Shown here: positions 17,445 to 26,428 of the stretch, piece after piece
How positions within the stretch are numbered: the stretch's first letter is position 1
Layout of the letters: the number at the start of each line of letters is the position of its first letter
From: Chloroflexus sp. MS-G
GTDB lineage: Bacteria; Chloroflexota; Chloroflexia; Chloroflexales; Chloroflexaceae
DNA length: 51,194 nucleotides
Reading direction: 5' to 3'
Assembly: GCF_000735195.1 (NCBI RefSeq)
Contig: NZ_JPIM01000019.1
Location: forward strand, 1 to 51,194
Program-made: the position numbers and the translations under genes
The notes under the pieces: generated by a model
Databases searched by the model: none
Seen by the model: the letters and a program-made list of their open reading frames with translations, nothing else
Told to the model about the DNA's origin: nothing

Positions 17445-18539
17445 TCACCTCCCCCGTGCGTAGTAGAGCGGTGCGACCTGACGCACCAATCCCTTCAACT
17501 CCAACAGTGCCAGTGCCGCAGCCGTCGCTGCTGCCGACTGACCGGCAGCGCGACCGATTACGTCAATATGCTGCGGTTCTGCCGAAACTGCACCGTAGAT
17601 CGCCTCCTCTTCAGGCGTTAGCGCTATGTCGAGTGGCGCGTCGTGCAAAGGAGTCTGCTGATCAAGGTTGAGCACCGCCAGCACATCATCGGCATTGGTA
17701 ATGATCGCCGCGCCATCACGGATCAGGCGATGCGGCCCGGCACTAAGCGGGCTAAAGATCGACCCCGGCACTGCCATGACCTCACGTCCCTGATCGAGGG
17801 CAAATTGTACCGTTATAAGTGCACCACTGCTTTCGCCTGCCTCAACTACCACCGTTCCCAGACTCAACCCGGCAATAATGCGGTTACGTGGCGGAAAATT
17901 GAGTGGCGCCGGTGGGGTGCCAAGCGGATAATCACTCAAAAGCGCACCGGATGTGGTGATCCGCTTAGCCAGAGCCAGATTTCGTTCTGGATAGATCCGA
18001 TCAACACCACTGGCTAGCACGGCAATCGTGCGCCCGCCAACCTCAAGTGCGGCAGTATGGACAATCGTATCGATCCCTATTGCCAGCCCACTGACAATCG
18101 TTATTCCGGCAGCCGCCAGATCATGTGCTAGCCGTCGTGCTACTTCACGGCCATAATGACTGGGATGGCGCGTTCCGACAATCGCAACTGCTCGCTGATC
18201 GACAGGCGTAAGCGTGCCGCTCAGATAGAGCAACGGTGGCGGCGCCGGAATCATCCGCAAGAGTGGTGGGTAACGCGGATCGGCAATCGCTATCGGTGTC
18301 ACCCCGGCTGCACGGAGACGTTCCAGTTCGCCATCAAGATCGATCCGCTGGCGAACCTCACGTAATCCGGCCATACTCCGTGCATCAAGACCGGACGCGA
18401 TCATCATCGTTTCATCGGCATGCCAGGCAGCCGCTACCGATCCACACCGTTCGATCAAGCGCGCTAAGCGCAGTGGTCCAATTCCTGGGACGAGGTTGAA
18501 ACCAATGTAGTAGCGAATAACATCTTCCATACGTTTCAT
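17445..18539 (-). CDS. dprA: DNA-processing protein DprA
   Basis: Binds incoming single-stranded DNA and loads RecA during natural transformation. The 364-residue protein has an N-terminal helix-hairpin-helix/SAM-like part (LVPGIGPLRLARLIE). The central extended Rossmann fold carries VAIVGTRHPSHYG, SGLAIGIDTIVHTAAL, FPPRNRIIAGLS and EVMAVPGSIFS. A C-terminal winged helix spans about residues 305-364. ATG 18539 is preceded by AGGA at about nine bases. It stands alone, convergent with the Nudix gene. Its presence suggests competence, but no com genes are visible here. Confidence 0.94.
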   Translation of the reverse strand: MKRMEDVIRYYIGFNLVPGIGPLRLARLIERCGSVAAAWHADETMMIASGLDARSMAGLREVRQRIDLDGELERLRAAGVTPIAIADPRYPPLLRMIPAPPPLLYLSGTLTPVDQRAVAIVGTRHPSHYGREVARRLAHDLAAAGITIVSGLAIGIDTIVHTAALEVGGRTIAVLASGVDRIYPERNLALAKRITTSGALLSDYPLGTPPAPLNFPPRNRIIAGLSLGTVVVEAGESSGALITVQFALDQGREVMAVPGSIFSPLSAGPHRLIRDGAAIITNADDVLAVLNLDQQTPLHDAPLDIALTPEEEAIYGAVSAEPQHIDVIGRAAGQSAAATAAALALLELKGLVRQVAPLYYARGR

Positions 18540-18715
18540 CTTTCGTTCCTAATGCGAGGGTACCCGCGCATCATCCTCCAACCTCTCTCCTGGGAGTACC
18601 ACCGTATACGAAAGGCGAGGTTAGATGCTCTATAAAGAAACCGTTTATCAGCCGCAAAAGATACGCAAATTGTGGCATCATGGAGAAAAATGTTTACCGA
18701 AACAGGGAGAACGCT

Positions 18716-19003
18716 ATGCCACGTGCAATCTGGAACGGAGCCGTCATCGCCGAGAGCGATGCAACCATTGTGGTTGAGGGAAATCATTACTTTCCGCCCG
18801 ATTCGGTCAAGCGTGAATACCTGCGCGACAGCCAGACACATACCGTCTGTCCGTGGAAGGGTACTGCCAGCTACTACGACGTGGTAGTAGATGGGCAGGT
18901 TAATCGTGATGCAGCCTGGTATTATCCAACCCCGAAAGCGGCAGCCAGCCAGATTGCTGGCTACATTGCCTTTTGGCGCGGCGTTCGGATCGAGCCAACG
19001 TGA
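18716..19003 (+). CDS. DUF427 family protein
   Basis: A 95-residue protein with the DUF427 pattern: ARAxWNGxVIAES-like start (PRAIWNGAVIAESD), VEGNHYFPPDSV, CPWKGTASYYDV and AAWYYPTPKAAASQIAGYIAFW. It folds as a small beta barrel in known structures; the biological function is not established. GGGAGA six bases before ATG 18716 sets the start, so an upstream in-frame ATG is rejected. It is a single gene, divergent from dprA. Confidence 0.88.
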   Translation: MPRAIWNGAVIAESDATIVVEGNHYFPPDSVKREYLRDSQTHTVCPWKGTASYYDVVVDGQVNRDAAWYYPTPKAAASQIAGYIAFWRGVRIEPT

Positions 19004-19053
19004 GATTATTGACTAGATGACGTGTAGATGCACCGATTGGTGGGTTTAGGTAG

Positions 19054-19074
19054 GGGCGCGGCAGTACCGTGCCC
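19054..19074. repeat. Degenerate GTAGGGG-type palindrome
   Basis: GGGCGCGGCAG...CCGTGCCC is an imperfect dyad, preceded by GTAG. It has the same general design as the perfect hairpins at 3066-3098 and 45724-45746. It sits in the 256-bp gap between the DUF427 and LysR genes, which otherwise holds only the partial repeat at 19144-19164. Confidence 0.35.
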
Positions 19075-19143
19075 ACGCTGCCCACTGCACAGCGCTGCTA
19101 TCAGGTGCATGCCGTGACCATCATCATCCCCGCATCGATGATG

Positions 19144-19164
19144 GATTATGCGGATAGGCTCTTA
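19144..19164 (+). repeat. Solo right end of the dispersed TIR element
   Basis: GATTATGCGGATAGGCTCTTA matches the right end of the element at 29350-29462 (GATTATTTGGATAGGCTCTTA). The rest of the element is not recognisable here, so this is a truncated copy. Confidence 0.45.
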
Positions 19165-19259
19165 ACAGGAGCGAGTTTTCAATCTGCTCAGATAGTACAC
19201 TGATGTGCCGGTCGCCAGCAGAATGTCGCATCCGCACGTTGCCTGTAAGTATCTTTATG

Positions 19260-20141
19260 TCAACCGCGAGATTTAAACCATGCCTCGAGTGCCTGACTCA
19301 GAGGCCGGTCGTTCAGGCGTACTCGGCTCAACTGACGTTGAACTGTCAGATCAGGGATGTTGAGCACCCGCAGTCTGCCGGCAATCAACTCCGATTGAAT
19401 AGTCACCCGCGAAACCATACTCAGACCCAAACCGGCACTTACTGCCTGCTTGATGGCTTCAGTGCTGCCCAGTTCCATAACCGGTCGCACTGTAATCCCG
19501 CGCGATGCCAGGGCCTGCTCCATCACTTCGCGGGTGCCTGAACCGGGTTCACGGAAAACAAATGGCGCATCCTGCAGATCGGTACAACTGATGGTCACCC
19601 GTCGCGCAAGAGGATGATCGGGAGAGGCAATAACGACCAGCTCGTCACTCCGCCAGGGCATAATATCTAAATGCTCGTCAGGGGCTACCGGCCCTTCGAC
19701 ATAGGCGACATCAATCCGATATGCAAGCAGATGTTCCATGACTTGCTGTGTGTTGCCGATGTCGAGAAAGAGTTCGATGCCCGGATAACGACGGTGATAG
19801 TGGCCGAGGAGAGGTGGTAGGAGATAGATACCAATCGTACTGCTAGCGCCAATTGCCAACCGTCCTCGCTGAAGACCGCGCAGTTCGTTCAGGGCCTCGA
19901 TAGCCAGCCGTTCATGTGTAAAAATACGTCGAGCATGTTCGCCCAGAATAGTGCCGGCTATCGTTGGCGCTACCCCCCGTGAACGCCGTTCGAGCAAGAC
20001 TGTTCCCAGTTGCCGCTCGAGTTCTTGCACTGCACGAGATACAGCCGACTGGCTCATGGTTAGTACCTCGGCTGCCCGTGTAAAACTACCCTGCTCGAGC
20101 ACGGCAACGTAGATCCGCAACAGATGCAGGTTGAGCGTCAC
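19260..20141 (-). CDS. LysR-family transcriptional regulator
   Basis: A 293-residue LysR-type regulator. The N-terminal winged helix (HLLRIYVAVLEQGSFTRAAE, MSQSAVSRAVQELERQLG) is followed by the periplasmic-binding-fold effector domain (LAIGASSTIGIYLLPPLLG, VAYVEGPV, FVFREPGSGTREVMEQAL). The latter stretches resemble the CbbR/CysB-like subgroup. The start is a GTG at 20141, four bases after GGAGG. It is divergent from the molybdoenzyme operon across 335 bp that contain a LysR-type dyad, so it most likely controls that operon and itself. The effector is unknown. Confidence 0.92.
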   Translation of the reverse strand: MTLNLHLLRIYVAVLEQGSFTRAAEVLTMSQSAVSRAVQELERQLGTVLLERRSRGVAPTIAGTILGEHARRIFTHERLAIEALNELRGLQRGRLAIGASSTIGIYLLPPLLGHYHRRYPGIELFLDIGNTQQVMEHLLAYRIDVAYVEGPVAPDEHLDIMPWRSDELVVIASPDHPLARRVTISCTDLQDAPFVFREPGSGTREVMEQALASRGITVRPVMELGSTEAIKQAVSAGLGLSMVSRVTIQSELIAGRLRVLNIPDLTVQRQLSRVRLNDRPLSQALEAWFKSRG

Positions 20142-20375
20142 ACTTCCTCCTAACAACCTCTTGCAGACGAGTGTGATCACGTGACCGAGACAACAGCGAT
20201 GGTGCCGTCGCGCTCCATGCTGTTTACAGACAGGTATCGCTGCTTAGGCTTTCGGCGTAATTGCTTTATTGTACCGCAAAATAGACGGTGTCGGGGTGTG
20301 GTTGTTGCGTGTCGTGAATGGACAAGGCGCAGAACCGATTCCCGTGCGGAATCCTCCAACAATCTATGCACAGCT

Positions 20376-20413
20376 TCGATACTATTTATCGAAAATATCT
20401 GCTTGTTCGATAA
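20376..20413. promoter_or_regulatory. Candidate LysR operator with three half-sites
   Basis: TCGATA (20376-20381), TATCGA (20387-20392) and TCGATA (20407-20412) form a tight dyad (TCGATA-N5-TATCGA) plus a third half-site that overlaps the -35 region. A recognition site upstream with an activation site at -35 is the classic LysR layout. It sits between the divergent LysR and molybdoenzyme genes. Confidence 0.55.
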
Positions 20414-20431
20414 CTTTCTTTTTGCTAAGAT
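20403..20431 (+). promoter_or_regulatory. Promoter of the molybdoenzyme operon
   Basis: TTGTTC (20403-20408), a 17-bp spacer, and TAAGAT (20426-20431) preceded by TGC, so an extended -10. The predicted start is near 20438. The -35 box overlaps the third LysR half-site, as expected of an activated promoter. Confidence 0.5.
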
Positions 20432-20476
20432 ACCTGATAGGCATAAGTATTATTCCATAGCCAGAAAGAGCTGGCC

Positions 20477-22156
20477 ATGACAAATTACGGCTTCCTCATC
20501 GATCAGCGGAAGTGTATCGGGTGCCACGCATGCAGCACTGCCTGCAAGTCGGAAAATGAAGTTCCGCTTGGGGTCTATCGCACGTGGGTGAAATACGTTG
20601 AAACCGGTACCTTCCCTCACACCCGTCGTCATTTTCAGGTGACGCGCTGCAATCACTGTGCCAATCCGCCCTGTGTCCGCATTTGTCCGGTTACCGCCAT
20701 GTACCAGCGCACCGACGGGATCGTGGAGTTCGATCCGAAGGTGTGTATCGGCTGCAAAGCCTGTTTGCAGGCCTGTCCCTACGACGCGATTTACATCGAT
20801 CCAGAATCGCACAATGCAGCGAAATGCCATTTCTGCGCCCATCGCATCGATCAGGGGCTGAAACCGGCTTGCGAGATTGTCTGTCCTGAACAGGCGATTA
20901 TCTCTGGCGATCTCGATGATCCCAACAGTCTTATCAGCCAGTTGATCGCTCGTGAGCCGATAGCAGTGCGCAAGCCTGAACAGGGAACGGCGCCGAAGTT
21001 GTTCTACATTGATGCCGATCAGACAACACTGACGCCAACGGCGCCAGCGGTCGCATCAACGTTTATGTGGGCTGATGTGGTAAGTGAGCAATTGGTCGGT
21101 CATCACAACGGCAACGGTCATCGCCGGTCAGGGCGTGAAGTGATTCCACTTACCGCTGCCTCCGGCGCAAAGATACGTCCGCCACGTGAGCAGGGACTGG
21201 GAATTGGTCAGAGTGCCTTAATGCTTGGTGGGCGAGTCGCCGGTCATATGGTGCAAACCGGCTATAACGCGCAACACAAGATACCTTGGCATTGGCCGGT
21301 GCCAGCTTATCTGGTCACGAAAGGGATCGGGAGTGGTATCTTCATGGTCGTGGCTGCCGCTGCTGGTTTGGGGCTGGCTCCACTAGCTGCACCATTTCTG
21401 GCGATCACGCTCTTTGTCAGTCTACTCTTTATCGGTATCACCACTGGCTTGCTGGTCTTCGATCTGGAACGGCCACACATGTTCTTTACCATTCTCACCC
21501 GACCCCAATGGCGAAGTTGGTTGACCCGTGGTGCCTTTATCTTGATCGCTTTCTCTGCTGTGGCTGGCATCTGGTTCCTATCTGAAGCTGGTGCTGCACT
21601 GAATATGTGGCCAGAAACCGCCATTTCAGCATTCCGCCCTGCTCTGGCCTGGATCGGCATCCCATTGGCGGTGTTGGCTGCTATCTATACGGCATTTCTC
21701 TTCGCCCAGGCCGAGGGGCGCGATCTCTGGCAGAGTCCGCTCTTACCGGCCCATCTTTTGGTGCAGGCACTGATGGTTGGAAGTGGCACCCTGCTGTTGC
21801 TTGCGCCCTTCGTTGCGATGCCAGCAGCGTTGTTCGAACTGTTCGGCTGGACGTTTGCGGGTAGTCTGTTGCTCGATCTCTTCATGCTCTTGCTCGGCGA
21901 GTTCGGTATTCCGCACGCCAGTGAGGTAGCTGCCCGCGCCGCCCACGACATCAGCCACGGTCGCTTCCGCCGCCATTTCTGGCAGGGGTCTATTCTCCTT
22001 GGTCATGTTGCACCGGCAGCATTGATCGGTCTGGCTGTATTGATACCAGCTCTTGCCGTTCCGCTGCTGGCTGTCGCCGGTTTGACTTCTATTGCCGGGT
22101 TGTACGCCTTTGAATACGCTTTCGTCATGGCGCCGCAACACGTGCCAAACAGTTAG
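20477..22156 (+). CDS. Fused four-cluster Fe-S / NrfD-type membrane subunit of a molybdoenzyme
   Basis: A 559-residue fusion of two subunits that are usually separate. Residues 1-180 are a DmsB/PsrB/SoeB-like electron-transfer domain with all sixteen cluster cysteines: C13-16-19-23, C58-61-66-70, C90-93-96-100 and C117-120-132-136. A poorly conserved linker follows (about 180-270). Residues about 270-559 are a PsrC/NrfD-like quinone-interacting membrane domain with about eight helices (IPWHWPVPAYLVTKG, GLLVFDLERPHMFFTILTRP). GAAAGAG six bases upstream supports the ATG. It should carry electrons between the catalytic subunit and the menaquinone pool. Confidence 0.9.
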   Translation: MTNYGFLIDQRKCIGCHACSTACKSENEVPLGVYRTWVKYVETGTFPHTRRHFQVTRCNHCANPPCVRICPVTAMYQRTDGIVEFDPKVCIGCKACLQACPYDAIYIDPESHNAAKCHFCAHRIDQGLKPACEIVCPEQAIISGDLDDPNSLISQLIAREPIAVRKPEQGTAPKLFYIDADQTTLTPTAPAVASTFMWADVVSEQLVGHHNGNGHRRSGREVIPLTAASGAKIRPPREQGLGIGQSALMLGGRVAGHMVQTGYNAQHKIPWHWPVPAYLVTKGIGSGIFMVVAAAAGLGLAPLAAPFLAITLFVSLLFIGITTGLLVFDLERPHMFFTILTRPQWRSWLTRGAFILIAFSAVAGIWFLSEAGAALNMWPETAISAFRPALAWIGIPLAVLAAIYTAFLFAQAEGRDLWQSPLLPAHLLVQALMVGSGTLLLLAPFVAMPAALFELFGWTFAGSLLLDLFMLLLGEFGIPHASEVAARAAHDISHGRFRRHFWQGSILLGHVAPAALIGLAVLIPALAVPLLAVAGLTSIAGLYAFEYAFVMAPQHVPNS

Positions 22157-22168
22157 AAAGGTGTGGTC

Positions 22169-25138
22169 ATGACGACATCATTGCTCAATCGGTTGTTAGG
22201 AACTTTCAGTCAGCGCTCGCAATCGCGGGTTGAGCCGCTGACCCCGCCAGTGCAGGCCTATGTGAAGAGCACAGCACCTGCTGCAACACCGATCAGCAGC
22301 CAGGAACTGCGCGATTATCCACCGGTGGAACGGTGGAATGATTGGACAGAATACGACCCAAAGGAATGGCCACGAAAAGTTGCTCGTCGTTACACGTTGG
22401 TGCCAACCGTCTGTTTCAACTGCGAGAGCGCTTGTGGTCTGCTGGCGTATGTTGATGTCGAGACGCTCAAGATCAAGAAATTCGAGGGTAATCCGCTGCA
22501 TCCGGGCAGTCGTGGTCGCAACTGTGCCAAAGGCCCGGCAACCCTCAATCAGGTCTACGACCCTGACCGTATCTTGTACCCGCTAAAGCGCGCCGGGAAG
22601 CGCGGTGAAGGAAAATGGGTGCGTGTTTCCTGGGATGAAGCGCTTAACGAGATTGCCGGTCGGATCCGCAAGGCGATTATCGAACAGCGACAGACAGAGA
22701 TTATTTATCACGTGGGCCGCCCCGGTCACGATGGCTTTATGGAATGGGTATTACCGGCTTGGGGCGTCGATGCGCACAATTCCCATACCAATGTCTGTTC
22801 GTCTGGTGCCCGTTGTGGGCAGGCTATGTGGATGGGCCTTGATCGACCATCGCCTGATCATGCCAATGCTCGTGTCATTCTGCTGATCAGTTCTCATCTC
22901 GAAACCGGCCATTATTTTAACCCACACGCACAGCGGATTATGGAAGGTAAAATGGCTGGCGCCAAGTTAATTGTGCTCGATACCCGTCTCTCCAACACGG
23001 CCTCACTCGCCGACGAATGGCTCTCACCGTGGCCGGGCAGCGAGACGGCTATCCTCCTGGCGATTGCCAATCACCTGATCCGCACCGGTCAGTACAATCG
23101 CGATTTTGTCCGCCGTTGGGTGAACTGGGCTGATTATCTCCGCGCTGAGCACCCCGACCTACCGGTCAGTTTCGAGCATTTTGAAATGAAGTTGCAAGAG
23201 CTTTACGCTCAGTATACCTTTGAATTCGCCGCCCAAGAGAGTGGGGTCAGCGCCGAGCAAATTGAACGGGTGGCGAAGATCATTGCCCGCTGTGAAGGGA
23301 AACTGGCGACCCATAGCTGGCGCAGCGCTACGAGCGCCAACCTGGGTGGCTGGATGGTTGCCCGTTGTCTGTGGTTCCTTAATGTCCTGACCGGTTCAAT
23401 CGGCGTTGAAGGTGGTACCTCAGCTAACGTTTGGGATAAATGGATTCCTCGCCACCCCAACATGGCGCCACACCCCAAAGTCTGGAACGAGCTAACATGG
23501 CCGCAAGAGTATCCGCTCAACTTCTACGAGATGAGCATCTTACTGCCACACTTCCTCAAAGAAGGACGGGGCAAGGTCGATACTTACTTCACCCGCGTCT
23601 ACAACCCTATTTGGACCAACCCCGACGGCATGAGCTGGCTGGAGGTGCTGACCGATGAGAGCAAAATCGGTTTGCACGTCCATCTCTCGCCGACGTGGAG
23701 TGAGACGGGTTGGTTTGCCGACTATATTTTGCCGATGGGAGTGGGCGCCGAGCGACACGATATGATGAGCCAGGAAACTCACGCCGGTTGCTGGATTGCC
23801 TTCCGTCAACCGGTACTCCGTGAGGCTATGCGTCGGTTGGGGAAGCCGGTGAAAGATACCCGTGACGCGAATCCTGGTGAAGTCTGGGAAGAAGTTGAGT
23901 TTTGGATCGAGTTGTCATGGCGGATTGACCCCGATGGAAAGCTGGGCATTCGTAAAACCTTCGAGAGTCCGTACCGCCCCGGCCAGAAGATTACGGTTGA
24001 TGAACTCTACGGCTGGATGTTCGAGAACCACGTTCCCGGTCTGCCGGAGGCAGCCGCGAAAGAGGGCCTGACTCCACTTGAGTATATGCGCCGCTACGGT
24101 GCGTTTGAGATTCGGAAAGGAGTGCAACCTACGTTCGATAAGCCGCTCAGCTCCGCTGAGCTGGCCGATGCGACCATCGATCCAGATACCGGGATTGTCT
24201 ACACCAAAGCCCCGGCACCGCCATCGTCGAACATCACACCACTACCATATTTCGAGCCTGATCCCGAACGGGGCCGACCGATTGGTATCAAGCTAGAGGA
24301 TGGTTCCATTGTGGCTGGTTTCCCAACACCCTCGCGTCGACTTGAGTTCTATTCAACCACGCTGCGCGATTGGGGATGGCCGGAATATGCGATCCCGACT
24401 TACATCCATAGCCACGTCCATCCGAGTAAGATTGATCGCAGCAAGAACGAGGCTGTGCTTCTCTCGACATTCCGCCTGCCCACCCTGATCCACACGCGCA
24501 GCGGTAACGCGAAATGGCTGTACGAAATCAGCCACAAAAATCCGGTTTGGATTCATACCAGTGATGCCGAACGGCTTGGTTTACGCACCGGCGATCTGGT
24601 GAAGGTCATTACCGAGATCGGTTACTTCGTGGATCGGGTTTGGGTAACGGAAGGCATTCGTCCCGGTGTGATCGCCTGTTCACACCATCTGGGGCGGTGG
24701 CGATTACAGGAAGACGGTGGTGGTCGGCTGTCTACTGCGCTGGTTGAACTCAAGCAAGAGGGGCAAGGGGAATGGCGTATGCGCCAGATTCATGGTATCC
24801 GCCCCTACGAGAGTGATGACCCCGATACCGCTCGCATCTGGTGGGAAGATGCCGGTGTCCATCAAAACCTGACCTTTGCCGTCCATCCTGATCCAATCAG
24901 TGGTATGCACTGCTGGCATCAGAAGGTACGGCTTGAGCCGGCCGGCCCGAATGATCGCTACGGTGATATTTATGTCGATACCAAACGAGCGCACGAAGTC
25001 TACCGCGAATGGCTGGCAATGACCCGCCCGGCTTCAAAGGTATCGCCCAACGGCATGCGGCGTCCGCATTGGCTCCTGCGCCCCTTCCGCCCGGCTCGCG
25101 AAGCGTATTTCTTACCCGGGAAGGGAAAGAAGTCGTGA
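22169..25138 (+). CDS. Molybdopterin (bis-MGD) oxidoreductase catalytic subunit, Psr/Phs/Soe-like
   Basis: A 989-residue complex iron-sulfur molybdoenzyme. The N-terminal 4Fe-4S site is C82-x2-C85-x3-C89-x29-C119. The Mo ligand is probably C210 in NVCSSGAR, which places it with polysulfide, thiosulfate and sulfite enzymes rather than Asp-ligated nitrate reductases. Molybdopterin-binding stretches include VILLISSHLETGHY, LIVLDTRLSNTASLADEWL and the C-terminal ERLGLRTGDLVKV. No twin-arginine signal is present, so it probably faces the cytoplasm, as SoeA does. AAAGG seven bases before ATG 22169 sets the start. The substrate (sulfite, polysulfide, thiosulfate or other) cannot be decided from sequence alone. 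Confidence 0.88.
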   Translation: MTTSLLNRLLGTFSQRSQSRVEPLTPPVQAYVKSTAPAATPISSQELRDYPPVERWNDWTEYDPKEWPRKVARRYTLVPTVCFNCESACGLLAYVDVETLKIKKFEGNPLHPGSRGRNCAKGPATLNQVYDPDRILYPLKRAGKRGEGKWVRVSWDEALNEIAGRIRKAIIEQRQTEIIYHVGRPGHDGFMEWVLPAWGVDAHNSHTNVCSSGARCGQAMWMGLDRPSPDHANARVILLISSHLETGHYFNPHAQRIMEGKMAGAKLIVLDTRLSNTASLADEWLSPWPGSETAILLAIANHLIRTGQYNRDFVRRWVNWADYLRAEHPDLPVSFEHFEMKLQELYAQYTFEFAAQESGVSAEQIERVAKIIARCEGKLATHSWRSATSANLGGWMVARCLWFLNVLTGSIGVEGGTSANVWDKWIPRHPNMAPHPKVWNELTWPQEYPLNFYEMSILLPHFLKEGRGKVDTYFTRVYNPIWTNPDGMSWLEVLTDESKIGLHVHLSPTWSETGWFADYILPMGVGAERHDMMSQETHAGCWIAFRQPVLREAMRRLGKPVKDTRDANPGEVWEEVEFWIELSWRIDPDGKLGIRKTFESPYRPGQKITVDELYGWMFENHVPGLPEAAAKEGLTPLEYMRRYGAFEIRKGVQPTFDKPLSSAELADATIDPDTGIVYTKAPAPPSSNITPLPYFEPDPERGRPIGIKLEDGSIVAGFPTPSRRLEFYSTTLRDWGWPEYAIPTYIHSHVHPSKIDRSKNEAVLLSTFRLPTLIHTRSGNAKWLYEISHKNPVWIHTSDAERLGLRTGDLVKVITEIGYFVDRVWVTEGIRPGVIACSHHLGRWRLQEDGGGRLSTALVELKQEGQGEWRMRQIHGIRPYESDDPDTARIWWEDAGVHQNLTFAVHPDPISGMHCWHQKVRLEPAGPNDRYGDIYVDTKRAHEVYREWLAMTRPASKVSPNGMRRPHWLLRPFRPAREAYFLPGKGKKS

Positions 25139-26082
25139 ACGACCATACGACACTGGTAGCACGTCAGGCCATGGCCGATATGATTGGCCGTCTCCTGCTT
25201 GCGCCGCCTTCGCCTGCTCTATGGGAGGAGGCGGCCATACTGGTCGATCTGGCTGCGGTGACCGATAACCGGCCAGAAGCGCTGGCAATTGCTTACGAAT
25301 ACGTTTTCGGGCGTAACGTCTATCCCTACGAGTCGCTCTACTGCGACGAAGAGCTTATGCTCAACACGGCGACCGCCGAGCAGGTTGCCGCTACGTACAA
25401 TACCTGTGGGTTCTTGCCAACGCAAAACGTGGGTGCGCCCGATCATCTCGGCCTGGAGTTCATCTTTCTGGCGCGGCTGATCGCCACCGAAGCAACCGCA
25501 CTCTCCGCCGAGAACCTTGATCGGTACTACTGGGCACGGCAACAGATGGCTGCTTTTCTTGCCGACCATCTTGCGGTCTGGGTGCCGATCTGGGCGCGGG
25601 CCGTGCAACGTATTCCGGCCCATCCGTTCTACCAGACTCTGGCAAGTCTCACGGTTGAATTCATCGGGAGCGAACTGGAGAGGCTCTCTCCGCCGATGCC
25701 TGTGTCCCCGACATACATCCCGCTCCAGTCAGCAACAGCTCCGGCGGAAGTCGATGAACTCGGTGCTCTGGTTCGCCACCTGATCACACCGGTGCGAGCA
25801 GGAATCTTCCTCAGCCGCGCCGATTGTACAATGCTTGCCCGTCAGTTGGGCTTTTCGGTTCCTATCGCTGATCGCTTTACGATGGTGCGAACCCTCTTCG
25901 AGACAGCGGGGCAGTTTGAGCAGGTGATCGATCTAGTTACTACACTTGAAAATGTTATGTCAAATGAAATACAGGAACTGCACCGTCTGATCACTACTCA
26001 ATCGGTCTGGCAACCGCTCCTGCAACCGTGGGCGCAACGGCTTACGCAGAGCATCCACATTGTTCGCACCGGTTTGGGGTAA
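25135..26082 (+). CDS. TorD/DmsD-like molybdoenzyme maturation chaperone
   Basis: A 315-residue all-helical chaperone that binds the apo catalytic subunit until cofactor insertion. The family core is AYEYVFGRNVYPYESLY, then GFLPTQNVGAPDHLGLEF with the TorD-type PDHLG motif, and ADHLAVWVPIWARAV. The C-terminal 100 residues are less typical and make it longer than most TorD proteins (about 200). It starts with a GTG whose bases overlap the stop of the catalytic subunit (GTGA), so it is translationally coupled and presumably specific for it. There is no Tat substrate here, so its role is cofactor loading. Confidence 0.85.
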   Translation: MNDHTTLVARQAMADMIGRLLLAPPSPALWEEAAILVDLAAVTDNRPEALAIAYEYVFGRNVYPYESLYCDEELMLNTATAEQVAATYNTCGFLPTQNVGAPDHLGLEFIFLARLIATEATALSAENLDRYYWARQQMAAFLADHLAVWVPIWARAVQRIPAHPFYQTLASLTVEFIGSELERLSPPMPVSPTYIPLQSATAPAEVDELGALVRHLITPVRAGIFLSRADCTMLARQLGFSVPIADRFTMVRTLFETAGQFEQVIDLVTTLENVMSNEIQELHRLITTQSVWQPLLQPWAQRLTQSIHIVRTGLG

Positions 26083-26428
26083 ACCCAGACGCAGGACATA
26101 TGCCAATGCTGGCAAACCGTACCGGCTAGCATCGTACCAACCGCCGGATGCACCAATCTCATCACATGCACTACCTTCCGTGCACCGACAATTGAATTTG
26201 GTGTAGTGGGAACAGGCTTTTTATATCAAGACGATGCTGGGAAAGAGGAGAGTGCAGCACGTTCGCCGGTGGACAATCACTGGCTGGCTATTCACTGCTT
26301 CTTGACGGGAGACGACGGGGTTAGTAGTGAGTGAATCTATCCCCCTCTCCTCATTTCTCTTTCTGCTCGGTAAGCTAGAGGCAGCGCATCCAAATGATTA
26401 CGTGAATGCGGGAACTATCGGTAGCGCC
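26083..26428. other. Intergenic gap between converging genes
   Basis: 346 bp between the TorD-like gene and the oppositely oriented solute-binding protein. No hairpin with a T tract is obvious. A start-less open frame of about 50 codons ends at 26334 on the + strand (segment EFGVVGTGFLYQDDAG). It has no ribosome-binding site and no family I can recognise. Nothing else is seen. Confidence 0.4.

Noticed and set aside
26183..26334. Open frame with a protease-like GTGFLY segment
   Set aside because: There is no start codon or ribosome-binding site, and the segment is too short to assign to trypsin-like proteases.
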